This document shows, one piece after another, positions 11,283 through 23,820 of a DNA stretch of 64,000 nt. A model generated the notes under the pieces. The model had not been told where the DNA came from and ran no database searches. It saw only the letters and a program-made list of their open reading frames with translations. Within the stretch, counting starts at the first letter, position 1, and each line of letters starts with the position of its first letter. A program made the position numbers and the translations under genes. Source of the DNA: Mustela lutreola (Eukaryota; Chordata; Mammalia; Carnivora; Mustelidae); assembly GCF_030435805.1 (NCBI RefSeq), contig NC_081295.1, positions 158,443,001 to 158,507,000 of the forward strand, in the 5' to 3' direction.

Positions 11283-11370
11283 ACATTTTATTTTATTTAT
11301 TTTATTTTATTTTATTTTTTCAGCGTTCCAAGGCTTATTGTTCGTGCACCACACCCAGTGCTCCATGTGC
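11283..11370 (-). mobile_element. L1 3' stub (about 90 bp)
   Basis: A (TTTTA)n-like tail at 11288-11320 is followed by 'cagcgttccaaggcttattg' and 'caccacacccagtgctccatg'. This is the extreme 3' terminus of a minus-strand L1. Confidence 0.8.
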
Positions 11371-11792
11371 TATGACACACTTTACATGAACCTGTGATGT
11401 GTGCTTTAACCATGAGTAATGAGGATGTAGGTCATACTTCTCATTCACTCACCCATCTAAAATATATTTATTCAAGGCCTAGCTGTTGGCTCCTATTGTG
11501 CAGATTCCTCATGTACCAAGTGAGATAAAAAGACTTCCTGGTGTTTGTTTGTTTGTTTGTTTGTTTTGGAATGAGAAGTGGTCATCCACAGGAATGTAAA
11601 GTTTCAAGTGCTCAGTACTATGAAAGAGGCCCACCAGTGAAATCAGAAGACCTTGTTTTGAACAGACACATGACCATGCCAGAGAATCATCCTGCCTCCA
11701 AAAGAGTGTATTTCCTTGTCTCCAACAGCAGCAGAATGGTAGTGTCCTTCCATTCAAGTCTACAAAGAAAACTATTTCAGTGCATAGAACAT
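11371..11792. other. unique sequence with a (TTTG)n run
   Basis: No gene is recognised. A short gtttgtttgtttgtttgttt tract lies at 11545-11566. Confidence 0.5.
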
Positions 11793-11810
11793 AGAGTGAA
11801 CTAATTTATT

Positions 11811-12008
11811 TATTTTTTTATTTTTAAATGGTTTTTTTAAATTTATTTTTTATTTTCAGCATAACAGTATTCATTATTTTTGCACCACACCCAGTGCTCC
11901 ATGGAATCCGTGCCCTCTATAATACCCACCACCTGGTACCCCGACCTCCCACCCCCCCGCCCCTTCAAAACCCTCAGATTGTTTTTCAGAGTCCATAGTC
12001 TCTCATGA
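11811..12008 (-). mobile_element. young L1 3' end with 18-bp target-site duplication
   Basis: A 198-bp minus-strand L1 3' terminus. Exact 18-bp direct repeats (agagtgaactaatttatt) flank it at 11793-11810 and 12009-12026. A perfect duplication and little divergence mark a recent event. Confidence 0.95.
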
Positions 12009-12026
12009 AGAGTGAACTAATTTATT

Positions 12027-12799
12027 ATGATTGATTGCTATCAGAGTATTTCTGTGTTAGGGGCTTATACAATATGAGTCAGTGGGTTTTTTCCTTGCCA
12101 TTTGGAAGTGAATAGTGGAAACACACCATGGCACCAGATGTGTGAACACCTTACATAAATGTACTTTGGTGTTAGAAATATAATTGCATATTTATGTCAA
12201 ATATAAGCTAAGGATGAGATTTCTTATAAGTGTGGGGAGTGAAGAAGTATTTGAAAATGACAGATTTATAATGAATTAATATTCCCCCCAAATTAATAGA
12301 ATTCCCCCTCCTGCATCATCATAAATCTTCATACCTCATCACTCTATCTCAGAATTGATGAGGTGACAGCCTATTTATTTTCCATCCCTTCCATGTTATC
12401 TTCCGCTTTCCCCATTATCTTTCTTCCTAACATCTAATGCTCTGATTCCTAAATGATTAAACTAGTTCATCTTTGAGTAGCTACCAAATACACCTAATAT
12501 TCTCAAGCTAGGTAAATTGTCTTCCAAGTGAAGGCTATGTGACTTGCAACACTAGGAGACTACACAAAAGCCTCTCAGGATTTGAATCCTCAACATTTCC
12601 CTTTGGAAACCTAAAAATAGTTACTTCAGTCAAATAGCTCAGAAGGAAGAAGTCCCATGGAGACATGTAGGAAAGAGCCAGATATTATATTTGAATTACA
12701 TTATTTATAAAAGATCAGATAGTGAATGCATGGTTAAAAGGGTCAGTTATAGGATATGAGATATTATCCCATCTAATCTTTTTGGTAATTGATAAAAGT
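12027..12799. other. unique sequence, no feature seen
   Basis: AT-rich, with no open frame of note and no recognised repeat. Confidence 0.5.
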
Positions 12800-12892
12800 A
12801 GTTGATTAGCACTGTTGGTGGCAGTATAAATTGATGTGGGCACTGTGGACAATAGTGTGGAGATTCCTTTACAAATTAAAAGTAGAAATATG

Positions 12893-13150
12893 GAGGACAT
12901 TAGGAGAAGGAAAGGAGAAGTGAATTGGGGGAAATTGGAGGAGAAGATTAACCATGAGAGACTGTGGACTCAGAAACAAACTGAGGGTTTTGAGGGGTAG
13001 GGGGTTGGGTGAACCTGGTGGTGGGTATTAAGGAGGGCACGTATTGCATGGAGCAATGGGAGAGGTGCATAAATAATGAATCTTGGAACACTGAAAAAAT
13101 AAAATAAAATAATAAAAAAAGTAAAAAAATAAAATAAAAATAAAAATAGG
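12893..13150 (+). mobile_element. younger L1 3' end nested in L1M
   Basis: Forward carnivore L1 3'UTR: 'accatgagagactgtggact', 'gagggcacgtattgcatgga', 'aataatgaatcttggaacac', then an A-rich tail to about 13150. It sits where the old L1 reads 'aaattaaaagtagaa...aatacc'. Confidence 0.85.
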
Positions 13151-13321
13151 AATACCATACAATGTAGTAATTCCACATCCAGTATTTACCCAAGAAACAA
13201 AAAACACTAATTCAAAAAGATATATGCATTTTTACATTATTAACATTATGTATCCCAACATTATTAACAATAGCCAAGATATGTAAGCAGCCCATATCCA
13301 TCATAGATGAATAAAGAAGTA

Positions 13322-13323
<2 letters not shown>

Positions 13324-13358
<35 letters not shown>
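13324..13358. repeat. (CA)n microsatellite
   Basis: An uninterrupted CA run of about 17 units inside the L1M 3' part. An A22 homopolymer follows at about 13489-13510. Confidence 0.95.
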
Positions 13359-13359
<1 letters not shown>

Positions 13360-13856
13360 AATATTATGCAGCCATTAAAAAAAGGAAACTTTTTAATTTG
13401 CAACAAAATGGATGGAACTAGAAGATATAAAGCTAAGTGAAAGAAGTCTGGCAGGAAAAGGCAACATATTTCACTTATATGCAGGATCAAAAAAAAAAAA
13501 AAAAAAAAAACTAGTGAGCAAGCAGCAAGAACAAAAAACCCCAGAAACAGACTCATAAATAGAGAAAACGAAGTGTTTGTTGCAAGAAGGGCAGGTGCAT
13601 GTGGTAAACAAATGAGGTGAAGGAAATTAAGAAGTAGAATTTTCTAGTTATAAAATGATTAAGTCACAGTAACAGAAACTACAGCATAAGGAATATTGTG
13701 AAAAACATTGTAATAACATTGTAGGGTGACAAATGGTAGCTACACTTATTGTGGTGAGCATTTGATAAGGCGTATGATTGTTGAATCTCTATATTGCACA
13801 CCTGAAGCTAATATTATGTTGTACATCTATTGTACTTCAATAAAAAACAAAATCAA

Positions 13857-14295
13857 ATGTTGATTAGCAAATCATACCCATGATATCACATCTACCATAG
13901 CAAGAAGGTAAACTGCGATCTGTATTACTTGCATTCCTTTTATAAAATTACACATAAAATGGTAAACTTTCATTTGTTTGATTGATGATCAACGAGTCAG
14001 TCAGTGAGCATTCATTCATTGCCGACTTTTCAGATTCCTGTAGCAGAATCTCTCAGTGGACTTAGAGGACATGAAGACAGGGATTCACTCTCATGTAAAT
14101 TGCAGTCAAGTGGGAATTAGGGTTCATGATGCAAAGTGAGGGCCAATGAATCGTAGCAATGTGGTGAATATGTATGTGTAGAACAGATAATGACTGAAGG
14201 AAGCTAACCATTTCGGAGGAAGGTAAATCCAGAGGAAAATTAAGAGTAGGGGATCTTCAGAATCCTACATAAAGAGTGTGGAGTATACAAGCAGT
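13857..14295. other. OR 3' flank, no feature seen
   Basis: Unique sequence downstream (in the minus sense) of the olfactory receptor gene. It probably holds its 3'UTR. I could not fix a poly(A) site. Confidence 0.4.
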
Positions 14296-15246
14296 TTATT
14301 CTCTTCCATGACAGATCAATGGGAAGACAAGCCTCCTGATTGCCCCCTTCATGTCCTTGTTCCTCAAAGTATAGATAAAAGGGTTAAGCAGAGGAGTCAG
14401 CAGACTGTAAAACAGAGCCATGAGTTTGTCCTTGTCCTGGGATTTAGTACCAGAAGGTTGCACGTACATGCATATCACTGGCCCATAGAAGAGAGAGACC
14501 ACAATAACATGAGAGCCACAGGTGTTGAAGGCCTTCTTCTTTCCTGTTGATGACCGAATTCTGAGTACTGTAGCTACAATGAACCCGTAGGAGAGAAGGA
14601 TAAGGGACAAGGGAACCAGGGTAAAAAATGTCACCACAAGAGAGAGCACAGTTACATTGAAAGTGGTGTCGACACAGGACATCTTGATCATCACTGGAAT
14701 CTCACACAGGAAGTCATCCACCTTGTTGTTACCACAAAGTGGCAGTTGGATAGTGAGGGACGACTGAAGCAAGGAGTTAGCCAAACCACTTATCCATGCC
14801 ACAGCCACCAGGGAGACACAAAATCGCCGATCCATGATAGCCTGGTACCTCAAGGGCTTGCAGATGGCCATGAACCGATCTAAGGACATGACCGCCAAGA
14901 GGATGCATTCTGTGGCCCCCAGGAAGTGAAACATATAGAACTGGGCCACACAGCCTCCATAACTGATGGACTTATCTGGTCCCCAGAGATTCCACAGCAG
15001 TTGAGGGATGGTGGTTGTGGTAAAACACAGGTCCAGGAAGGAGAGGTTGGAAAGGAAAAAGTACATAGGGCTGTCAAGATGAGGGTCTACCCTGGACACC
15101 ATAATAATCAAGATATTGCCCACCAGTGTGCAGATGTAAGCCACAAACACCATTACGAAGAGTGGCATTTCCAACCAGGGATGGTCAGAGAAACCCAAGA
15201 GGATGAAGACCTTTGGAGTACTTGCATTGCCCAGACTCATGACCAT
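14296..15246 (-). CDS. olfactory receptor, family 2 type (intact)
   Basis: An odorant-binding class A GPCR of the class II (tetrapod) OR group, acting in the ciliary membrane of olfactory neurons through Golf and cAMP. The 316-codon intact frame has seven hydrophobic segments. It has an N-glycosylation site NAS at 7-9, GN in TM1 (43-44), PMYFFLSNLSFLDLC in TM2, the conserved Cys at 99, MSLDRFMAIC at the TM3 end (120-129; DRF where most ORs have DRY), an extracellular-loop-2 Cys set in CGNN...FLCEIP...C, SYGFI in TM5, KAFNTCGSH before TM6 and PLLNPFIYTLRN in TM7. The region around GATECILL and FLCEIP recalls OR2C/OR2W/OR2B members, so family 2 is firm but the subfamily is not. I chose the ATG at 15246 because it is the outermost true ATG and has A at -3 and G at +4; an ATG two codons later is the alternative. 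As usual for ORs, the coding region is one exon. Confidence 0.93.
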   Translation of the reverse strand: MVMSLGNASTPKVFILLGFSDHPWLEMPLFVMVFVAYICTLVGNILIIMVSRVDPHLDSPMYFFLSNLSFLDLCFTTTTIPQLLWNLWGPDKSISYGGCVAQFYMFHFLGATECILLAVMSLDRFMAICKPLRYQAIMDRRFCVSLVAVAWISGLANSLLQSSLTIQLPLCGNNKVDDFLCEIPVMIKMSCVDTTFNVTVLSLVVTFFTLVPLSLILLSYGFIVATVLRIRSSTGKKKAFNTCGSHVIVVSLFYGPVICMYVQPSGTKSQDKDKLMALFYSLLTPLLNPFIYTLRNKDMKGAIRRLVFPLICHGRE

Positions 15247-16215
15247 TATTCCTCTTGTTGGTGGATTCAAGTCAAAGTGAGGACTTTTACTTCAGTATTG
15301 GATTTTCCTGATTGTCCATTTAGTCATTTAAGTACAGTAAATTATGCAGGGAGTTTCTCTGTGGTGTCACTCCAGTGAAGTGATCTAATATTTGTACTCA
15401 TGAAAAAGTAGGAGCCTAAATGTCAAACATGATTATTTTGAAGCACATCTAAAAGAAAGGCCAACAAATCTCTCTAGTTTGCCTAGGAGATGCAATAGAA
15501 CAAATGTTTATAGAAAAATGATTAGGGAAGGGGAAAGTCAGAATTGCTCTTGTGTCAGAGAATAGCATAAAGCAAAGGAGTGTTTTCCAGGAACCACCCA
15601 TGCTGACTTACCACATGGCTTCATTTCTTTCATCCACCATCTGCTGGCCCTGGGCCACTCTGCTTGAATTCATGACTTGGTTTAGGTAAGTTCAGGACTT
15701 TCTGAGCTCCAGCCAGATCAGTCTGAATGCATAGAAACAAGGCATAGTGCTGTTCCTTGGGTCTATGCCTCAAATCCTAAAATGAATTTTGTAGCATAAA
15801 CCTTTTGTAATAACGGGAAACATCAGCTGAAAGGAAATGATCCCTTTCCACATGTTCATTACTTGAGGAACAAATCAAATGCTAAATCCTGGTGATATGA
15901 GACTTCCAATACATCAGTGTTTAAAAAATGATATCATATGTGCTGGTGCTTGTCACATCAGGAGTTGTAATCTATCACAAACTTGACAGCTCTATGGTTC
16001 TTTATGGATTTGCTGTTTGTTTCCATTGCACCTGTGAGTGTATGTGTACGCATGTCACTTGGGTTATGATGTAAAATGTACATCTTATGTTCAGAAGTAG
16101 TAAGAAGTTTCAAGCACTGTTGTAGTAGAAAAGAGAATGTGAAATCAGAGAACCTGGATCCAGTCGACTGCTAATAGTTAACACATAGAGCTTTTCTGCA
16201 TTGCTTACTTGCCAA
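15247..16215. other. OR upstream region, no feature seen
   Basis: Unique sequence upstream (in the minus sense) of the family 2 OR. It should hold the 5' noncoding exon(s) and promoter, but I cannot identify these from sequence alone. Confidence 0.4.
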
Positions 16216-17370
16216 CTGTGGTTTTATTTTTTTGTAATTTTATTTTTTTCAGGGTTCCAAGATTCATTGTTTATGCATCACACCCAATGCTCCACGCAAT
16301 ACGTGCCCTCCTTAATATCCACCACCAGGCTCACCTATCCGCCATCCCCCACCCCTCTGAGACACTTAGTTTGTTTCTCAGAGTTCACAGTCTCTCATGG
16401 TTCATCTCCCTCTCTGATTTCCCCCAATTCACTTCTCCTTTTCTTCTCCCAATGTCTCCGTGTTATTCCTTATGCTCCGCAAGTAAGTGAAACCATATAA
16501 TTGACTCTCTCTGCTTGATTTATTTCACTCAGCATAATCTCCTCCAGTCCCGTCCATATTGATACAAACGTTGGGTATTCATCCTTTCTGATGGAGGCAT
16601 AATACTCCATTGTGTATGTGGACCACATCTTCTGTTTTTTTTTTAAAGATTTTATTTATTTATTTGAGTGAGAATGAGTGAGAGAGAGCATGAGAGAGGA
16701 GAGGGTCAGAGGGAGAAGCAGACTCCCCAAGGAACTAGGAGCCCAATGTGGGACTCCATCCTGGAAGTCTGGGATCATGACCTGAGCCGAAGGCAGTTGT
16801 TCAACCAACTGAGCCACCCAGGTGCCCCTGGATCACATATTCTTTATCCATTCATCTGTTGAAGGGCATCTTGGTTCTTTCCACAGTTTGGTGACCGTGG
16901 CCATTGCTGCTATGAACAATGGCCATTCTTTTCACTACATCTGTATCATTGGGGTAAATATCCAGTAGTGCAATTGCAGGATCATAGCGTAGCTCTATTT
17001 TCAATTTTATGAGGAAGCTCCACACAGTTTTCCAAAGTTGCTGCACCAACTTGCATTCCCACCAACAGTGGAAGAGGGTTCCTCTTTTTCCACATCCTCT
17101 GCAACACACATTGTTTCCTGTCTTGTTAATTTTGGCCATTCTAACTGGTGTAAGGTGGTATCTCAATGTGGTTTTGATTTGAATCTCCCTGATGGCTAAT
17201 GATGATGAACATTTTTTCGTGTGTCTGTTAGCCATTTGTATGTCTTCTTTGGAGAAGTGTCTGTTCATATCTTCTGCCCATTTTTTTTATGTGATTATCT
17301 GTTTTGTGTGTGTTGAGTTTGAGTAGTTCTTTATAGATTTTGGATTTCAGCCCTTTGTAGTGTCAGTTGT
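16216..17370 (-). mobile_element. L1 3' end and ORF2 C-terminus, minus, split by a SINE
   Basis: T-rich tail at about 16220-16250 and 3'UTR to about 16560, then ORF2 C-terminus. A SINE at 16638-16829 interrupts it, and collinear L1 coding sequence continues to about 17370. A 138-codon frame at 16852-17268 retains [16 protein letters not shown] and CWWECKLVQ. Confidence 0.9.
16638..16829 (-). mobile_element. Can-SINE nested in L1
   Basis: Reverse SINE with a tail at 16638-16662, a GA-rich middle and head at 'gagccacccaggtgcccc'. The flanks tggaccacatcttct (16618-16632) and tggatcacatattct (16830-16844) are a diverged target-site duplication. Confidence 0.92.
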
Positions 17371-18540
17371 GAATACCAACTGTGTTTTGTGATTATTAGT
17401 TAATCCAATATGTGTGGCTATGCTTCATTAAGTGAAATACTTAATCTGTGGGTGATTACTTTTATGAGGTGTGGTGCCCAGTGGTGATTTAGAGTCTATA
17501 TCAATTCATTAATCCTTGTTCCAGTTGCATCTAAGTATTCACAGTGTACTTACCCCAGTTGGAAGCCTCACAAAGATTACACTTTCTTCCCTTTCATTCC
17601 CCAAATCACTCCTATCATGTGACTTGAATCCAGTGTTCATGATGTTAAGCTTTTTATGACAAAACATAAATAATTTAATTCATAGAAATGCCCACTGATG
17701 CAGTGAACCTACATTATTTTTCATTAAAAGAGATATGTTTTAAGTTATAATGATATTGCATTATTAAAGGTGTTGATTTATTTCTACATTTCTTTTAGTA
17801 TATGACTTTGCATAGAGAGGCAACAATACACATGGAGTTCCAAAAAGATAAAACCAGTGAAGCTAAATAGATCACTCCCACCCACATACAATACCCACCT
17901 TAAATCACTGCAGGTAACCAATGGTCATACTCCCTGTTTTTGCAAAATTGACGTTGATCTTTTCTTTCCAACAGTATTAAGTGTTAGTTAGAGACAAGGA
18001 TTGAATATTTTCTCTGCATTCAGCAGCTTTGCCTCATCATATCTTAGTTCCATAATATTATTTATTTGTTTGATTTGAAGAATCCCAAATATATTTTGAT
18101 GTGGCAAACAATTTTCCCCTAAAGTAATATTTGCTAAGGAAGGTTTCCTCCCTGTATATAAAGCTGGAGGAGCATTTTCTTCATAGAGATAATAAATCTC
18201 ACTGGACATTACTTGGCAAGAAACACTATAGAAATCCCCTCATGGGAATACTACTTTCTAGCTTTCTTCTTGGCACAATAAAACGGAAAGATAAATTTTG
18301 AAATTTTCCTTGTTGTGAGAAATGGACTCAGGAGTAAAAGAATCTTGGGGAAAAAAAGAATCTTGGAAAAATGCATCTACCTCAACAATTTCATAGAAAA
18401 TTTCCTTACATATCAGTTAACATTTAACATAAATGTTTTTGATGTCAGGAAAGAATTTTCTTTCATTTATATTTTCCTCAGATTATTGTTTCTTGAGATT
18501 CTTCCTATAATAAAGGCAAGAATATTCCTTAATCTATACA
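17371..18540. other. unique AT-rich sequence, no gene recognised
   Basis: A 73-codon open stretch on the minus strand (17988-18209) has ordinary amino-acid content but no family I can name. I do not call it a gene. Confidence 0.5.
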
Positions 18541-19514
18541 GAGAAATCCCCCAATTATCCCATCTCCCACCAACCTCCCCTCCAGCAACTCCCAGTTTAT
18601 TTCCAGAGTTAACCATCTCTCATGGTTTTCCTCAGTCTTTGATGACTTCCCCTTCGGTTTTCCTTCCCTTATCTTATGATCCTCTATGCTATTTCTTATA
18701 TTCCACATATAGGTGAAACCGTATGATAACTGTCTTTCTCTGAATGACATATTTTGCGGAGCATAATACCACCTGGATCCATCCATGTGAAGGTACATGG
18801 TACGTATGCATCTTTTCTGATGGCTGAGTAAAATTCCATTGTATATATGAACTACATCTTCTGTGTCCATCGTCTACTGACGGGCATCTCAGCTCCTTCA
18901 ACAGTTTGGCTATTGTGGACATTGCTGCTGTAAACATTGGGGCACAGATACAATTGCTGTGTCATAAGGTAGTTCTATTTTCAAATTTTTGATGAACCTC
19001 CGTACTGTTTTCCAGAGTGACTGTATAAACTTGCATTCCCACCAACAGTGTAAGTGTTTCCTATCTTTTTAATTTTTGCCATTTTACCTGGTGTAAGGTG
19101 GTATCCTATTGTGGTTTTGATTTGTATTTCCCTGATGTCGAGTGATCTTGAATTATTTTTTCATGTGTCTGTTGGCAATTTTTATGTCTTCTTTGGAGAA
19201 GTGTCTTCTCATGTCTTCTGCCTCTTTCTTGATGGGATTATTTGTTTTTTTAGGTGTTGAGTTTGAGAAGTTCTTTATAGATCTTTGATATCAGCCTTTT
19301 ATCTCTCATGTCATTTGCAAATATCTTTTCCCATTCTGGAGATTGTCTCTTAGTTTTGTTGACTGTTTCTTTTACTGCACAGAAGATTTTTATCTTGATG
19401 AAGTCCCAGAAGTTCACTTCTTGCTTTTATTTCCCTTACCTTTACAGACATGTCTTGAAAGAAGTTGCTGTGGCCAATGTCAAAGAGGTTACTGCCTATG
19501 TTCTCCTTTAGGGT

Positions 19515-21600
19515 TTTTTTTTTTTTTCCTAGAACAAAGTCTTTTTTTTTATTTTTTATTTTTTATAAACATATATTTTTATCCCCAGAGGTACAGGTCT
19601 GTGAATCACCAGGTTTACACACTTCACAGCACTCACCAAAGCACATACCCTCCCCAATGTCCATAACCCCACCCCCCTTCTCCCAATCCCCCTCCCCCCA
19701 GCAACCCTCAGTTTGTTTTGTGAGATTAAGAGTCACTTATGGTTTGTCTCCCTCCCAAACCCATCTTGTTTCATTTTTAAAATTTAAAAAACTTTTAATG
19801 GTTTCACTTATTTGTGGAGCATAACAAATAGCATGGAGGACATGGGGAGTTAGAGAGGAGAGGGAGTTGGGGAAAATTGGAAGGGGAGGTGAATCATGAG
19901 AGACTACAGACTCTGAGAAACATCTGAGGGTTTTGAAGGGGTGGGGGTTTGAAGGTTGGGGGAACCAGGTGGTGGGTATTATAGAGGGCACAGATTGCAT
20001 GGAGCACTGGGTGTGGTGCAAAAATAATGAATACTGTTATGCTGAAAATAAAAAAAAAATTATTAACATATAGTATATTATTAGCCCCAGGGGTACAGGT
20101 CTGTGAATCTCCAGGTTTACACTTCACAGCACTCACCATAGCACATACCCTCCCCAATGTCCATAACCCAATTACCCTCTCCCTCCCTCCCTCATCTTCC
20201 CCGGACAACCCCCAGTTTGTTTTGTGAGATTAAGAGTCTCTTATAGTTTGTCTCCCTCCCAATCCCATCCTGTTTCATTTATTCCTTTCCTACCCCCCAA
20301 GCCCCCCGCATACGATAATTGTCTTTCTCTAATTGACTTATTTCACTCAGCGTTAATTCCCTCTAATTCCATCCATGCCATCACAAATGGCAAGCTTTCA
20401 TTTCTTTTGATGGCTGCGTAGTATTCCATTATATATATATATACACACACACATCACCTCTTCTTTATCCATTCATCTATTGATGGACATCTAGGTTCTT
20501 TCCATAGTTTGGCTCTTGTGGACATTGCTGCCATAAACATTCAGGTGCACGTGCCCCTCCAGATCACTACATTTGTATCTTTAGGGTAAATACCCAGTAA
20601 TGCGATTGCTGGGTCATAGGGTAGCTCTATTTTCAACTTTTTGAGGAACTTCCATGCTGTTTTCCAGAGAGGTTGCACCAGCTTGCATTCCCACCACCAG
20701 TGTAGGAGGTTTCCCCTCTCTCTGCATGCTCACCAGCATCTGTCATTTCCTGACTTGTTAATTTTTGCAATTCTGACTGGCACGAGGTGGTATCTCACTG
20801 TGGTTTTGATTTGTATGTCCCTGATGCTGAGTGATACGGAGCAGTTTTTCATGTGTCTGTTGGCCATGTGGATGTCTTCTTTGCAGAAATGTCTGTTCGT
20901 GTCCTCTGCCCATTTCTTGATTGGGTTATTTGTTCTTTGGGTGTTGAGTTTGATAAGTTCTTTATAGATTTTGGATACTAGCCCTTTATCTGATATGTCA
21001 TTTTCAAATATATTCTCCCAATGTGTAGGTTCTCTTTTGGTTTTGCTGACTGTTTCCTTTGCTGTGCAAAAGCTTTTGATCTTGATGAAGTCCCAGTGGT
21101 TCATGTTTGCCCTTGCTGCCCTTGCCTTTGGTGATGTTTCGAGGAAGAAGTTGCTGCGGCTGAGGTTGAAGAGTTGCTGCCTGTGTTCTCCTCAAGGATT
21201 TTGATGAATTCCTTTACCACATTGAGGTCTTCATCCATTTTGAGTCTATTTTCTTGTGTGGTGTAAGGAAATGGTCCAATTTCATTTTTCTGCATGTGGC
21301 TGTCCAATTTTCCCAACCCCATTTATTGAAGAGGCTGTCTTTTTTCCATTGGACATTCTTTCCTGCTTTGTCAAAGATTAGTTGACCATAGAGTTGAGGG
21401 TCTATTTCTAGGCTTCCTGTTCTGTTCCATTGATCTATGTGTCTGTTTTTGTACCGTACTTTCTTGATGATGACAGCTTTGTGATAGAGCTTGAAGTCTG
21501 GAATTGTGATGCCACCAACTTTGGCTTTCTTTTTCAACATTACTCTGGGTATTCAAGGTCTTTTCTGGTTCCATATAAATTTTAGGATTATTTGTTCCCT
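19515..21600. mobile_element. composite of three L1 3' ends inside the ancient L1
   Basis: The host L1 breaks at cctttagggttttt (about 19506-19519) and resumes at cctttagggtttt (about 21603-21615). The repeated flank marks one outer insertion. Inside lie a minus L1 3' end (19540-19775), a plus L1 3' end (19798-20060) and a second minus L1 (20062-21600) with 3'UTR and ORF2 C-terminus ([20 protein letters not shown] at about 21104). At the left edge, cctagaacaaagtc sits between two T-runs, a possible tiny transduced segment. Confidence 0.75.
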
Positions 21601-22331
21601 CCTTTAGGGTTTTGATGAATTCCTATCTCACACTGAGGTCTTTCATTCATTTTGAGTTTATCTTTGTGTATGGTATATGAGAATAGTCTAGTTTCATTCT
21701 TCTGCATGTGATTCTCCAGTTTTCCCAGCTCAATTTATTGAAGAGACTTCCTTTTTCCATTGGATGACTTTTCCTGATTTGTCAAAGATTAGTTGGCCAT
21801 AGTGTTGAGGGTCCATTTGGGGGGGAGGTGTCTCTATTTGTTCCATTGATCTCTGCATCTGTTTTTGTGCCAACCATAACATCTTGATGACTACCGCTTT
21901 GTAATAAAGCTTGAAGTCAAGCATTGTAATTCCCACAGCTTTGGTTTTCTTTCTCAACATACTCCTGGTGATTCAGGGTCTTTTCTGGTTCCATACAAAT
22001 TTATGGATTGTTTGTTCCAGGTCTGTGAAAAAAAAAAAATGTCAGTGGTGTTTTGATAGGGGTTGCATTAAACGTCTTAACAGCTCTGGGGAGCATAGAC
22101 ATATTAACAATATTTATTCTTCCAATCCATGAGCATGGAATGTTTTTCCTTCTCTTTATGTCTTCCTCAGTTATTTTCATAACTGTCTGTACTTTCTAGA
22201 GTATAGCTCCATTTCCCCCTTGATTGGGTTTATTCCTAAGGATCTTATGGTTTTTGGAGATATTGTAAATTGAAATTCCTTAATTTCTCTTTCCTCATTT
22301 ATATTGTTTGTGTATAGAAATGCAACTGATT

Positions 22332-22516
22332 TTTTAAGGTTTCATTTATTTATATGACAGAGAGAGACACATTGGAAAGGGAACACAAACAGGGGGAGTG
22401 GGAGAAGCAGACTTCCTACCGAGCAAGGAGCCTGATGCTGGGCTCATTCCCAAGACCCTGGGATCATGACCTGAGCTCAAGGCAGATGATTAACAACTGA
22501 GCCACCCAGGCACCTG
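22332..22516 (-). mobile_element. Can-SINE nested in the ancient L1
   Basis: Reverse SINE with a precise 16-bp target-site duplication, gaaatgcaactgattt, at 22317-22332 and 22516-22531. The tail side is 'ttttttaaggtttcatttat', the head 'gagccacccaggcacc'. Confidence 0.92.
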
Positions 22517-23102
22517 AAATGCAACTGATTTCTGTGGATTTATTTGTGTATCCTGCCACCTGAGTGTGGAGTCTTTTGGATTTTCCACATAAAGTATCAT
22601 ATCATCCATGAAGAAAGAGAGATTGACTTCTTCAATCTCTTAAATGCCTTTTATTCTTTTTGTTGTCTTGTTGCTGATGCTAGGACTTTTAGTACCATGC
22701 TGAATGATAATGGTGAGAGTGGGCATCCTTGTCGTGTTCCTAGTCTTAAGAATGTTATTCACTGCAGGCTTTTCATAGAGAACTCTTATGATATTAAAGT
22801 GTGTACTCTCTACCTCTATACTTTGAAGAGTTTTAATCAGGAAAGGATGTTATATTTTGTCGAATGTTTTCTCTGCATTGATTGAGGGAATCATACGGTT
22901 CTTGTCTTTTCTTTTATTAATATGCTCTATCACATTGATTGATTTGCAAATGTTGAACCACCTTGAATCCCAGGAATAAATCCAACTGGTACTGGTGAAT
23001 AGTCCTTTTAATATACTGTTGGATCCCATTTGGTAGAATCTTACTGAATATTTTTACATCCATGTTCATCAATGATATGGTCTGTAATCCTCTTTTTTTC
23101 TA

Positions 23103-23325
23103 TTTCTTCAACTTTCTTTTTTTATTTAAATTCAATTGGCCAACATCATTAGTTTCAGATGTAGCATTCAGTAATTCATCTGTGGCATGTAACACCTACT
23201 GCTTATCATATCGCATGCCCTCCTTAATCTCCATCACCCAATTACCCCATTCTCCCACCCACCTCCCCTCTTTCCTATAATAAAGAGTCTCTCATAGTTT
23301 CACTCCCTCCCTGTAATTCTCCTTT
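23103..23325 (-). mobile_element. old L1 3' end nested in the ancient L1
   Basis: A T-rich tail is followed by 'ttcaattggccaacatcatt' and 'acacctactgcttatcatat', a minus-strand L1 3'UTR of an older subfamily. The ancient L1 continues after it at 'ttcatggggtctttgtctg'. Confidence 0.8.
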
Positions 23326-23402
23326 TCATGGGGTCTTTGTCTGTTTGGGGATCAGGGTAATGCTGGCCTCATAGAATGAGTTTGGAGGTTTTCCTCCTAT
23401 TC

Positions 23403-23640
23403 CTTTTTTTTTTTTTGGCTTTTTTTTAAATTTATTTATTTTCAGAACAACAGTATTCATTATTTTTTCACCACACCTAGTGCTCCATGCAATCCGTGCC
23501 CTCTATAATACCCACCACCTGGTACCACAACCTCCCACCCCCCTGCCACTTCAAACCCCTCAGATTGTTTTTCAGAGTCCATAGTCTCTCATGATTCACC
23601 TCCCCTTCCAATTTACCCCAACTCTCTTCTCCTCTCTAAT
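23403..23640 (-). mobile_element. young L1 3' end nested in the ancient L1
   Basis: Minus-strand 3' terminus: T-runs at 23406-23440, 'ccacacctagtgctccatgc' and 'cagagtccatagtctctcat'. About 235 bp, 5'-truncated. The flanks ttcctcctattcc and aatacctctatt are not an evident duplication. Confidence 0.88.
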
Positions 23641-23759
23641 ACCTCTATTTTTTGAAGCAACTTCAGTAGAATAGGTATTATTTCTTCTTTAAATGTTTGG
23701 TAGCATTCCCCTGCTGTGAAGCCATCTGGCCCTGGACTTTTATTTGTTTGTTTTTTATT

Positions 23760-23820
23760 TGTTTGCTTTATATTTTATTTTTCCAGTGTTTCAAAATTCA
23801 TTGTTTATGCACCACACCCA
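23760..23820 (-). mobile_element. L1 3' stub of about 60 bp
   Basis: A T-rich tail, then 'cagtgtttcaaaattcattg' and 'tatgcaccacaccca', cut off after about 60 bp. ggacttttatttg (about 23734) and ggacttttgtttt (23821) look like the diverged target-site duplication. Confidence 0.75.

Larger units (their letters stand above)
12800..13856 (+). mobile_element. ancient L1 (L1M type) 3' part, plus strand
   Basis: Starts in the ORF2 C-terminus ('gttggtggcagtataaattg', 'agattcctttacaaattaaa'), is interrupted by a younger L1 at 12893-13150, and continues with 'gaatattatgcagccattaa', 'ggatggaactagaagat' and a 3'UTR ending 'gtacttcaataaaaaac'. This is the mammal-wide old L1 type, with all frames lost. 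Confidence 0.85.

Noticed and set aside
13324-13358. CA repeat as a possible regulatory Z-DNA element
   Set aside because: It lies inside a decayed L1M 3' part and is an ordinary microsatellite. Nothing ties it to the OR gene 1 kb away.
14926-15378. 150-codon plus frame opposite the family 2 OR
   Set aside because: Antisense shadow of a conserved OR coding exon.
17988-18209. 73-codon minus frame with normal-looking composition
   Set aside because: I could not connect it to any family. It is too short to support without homology.
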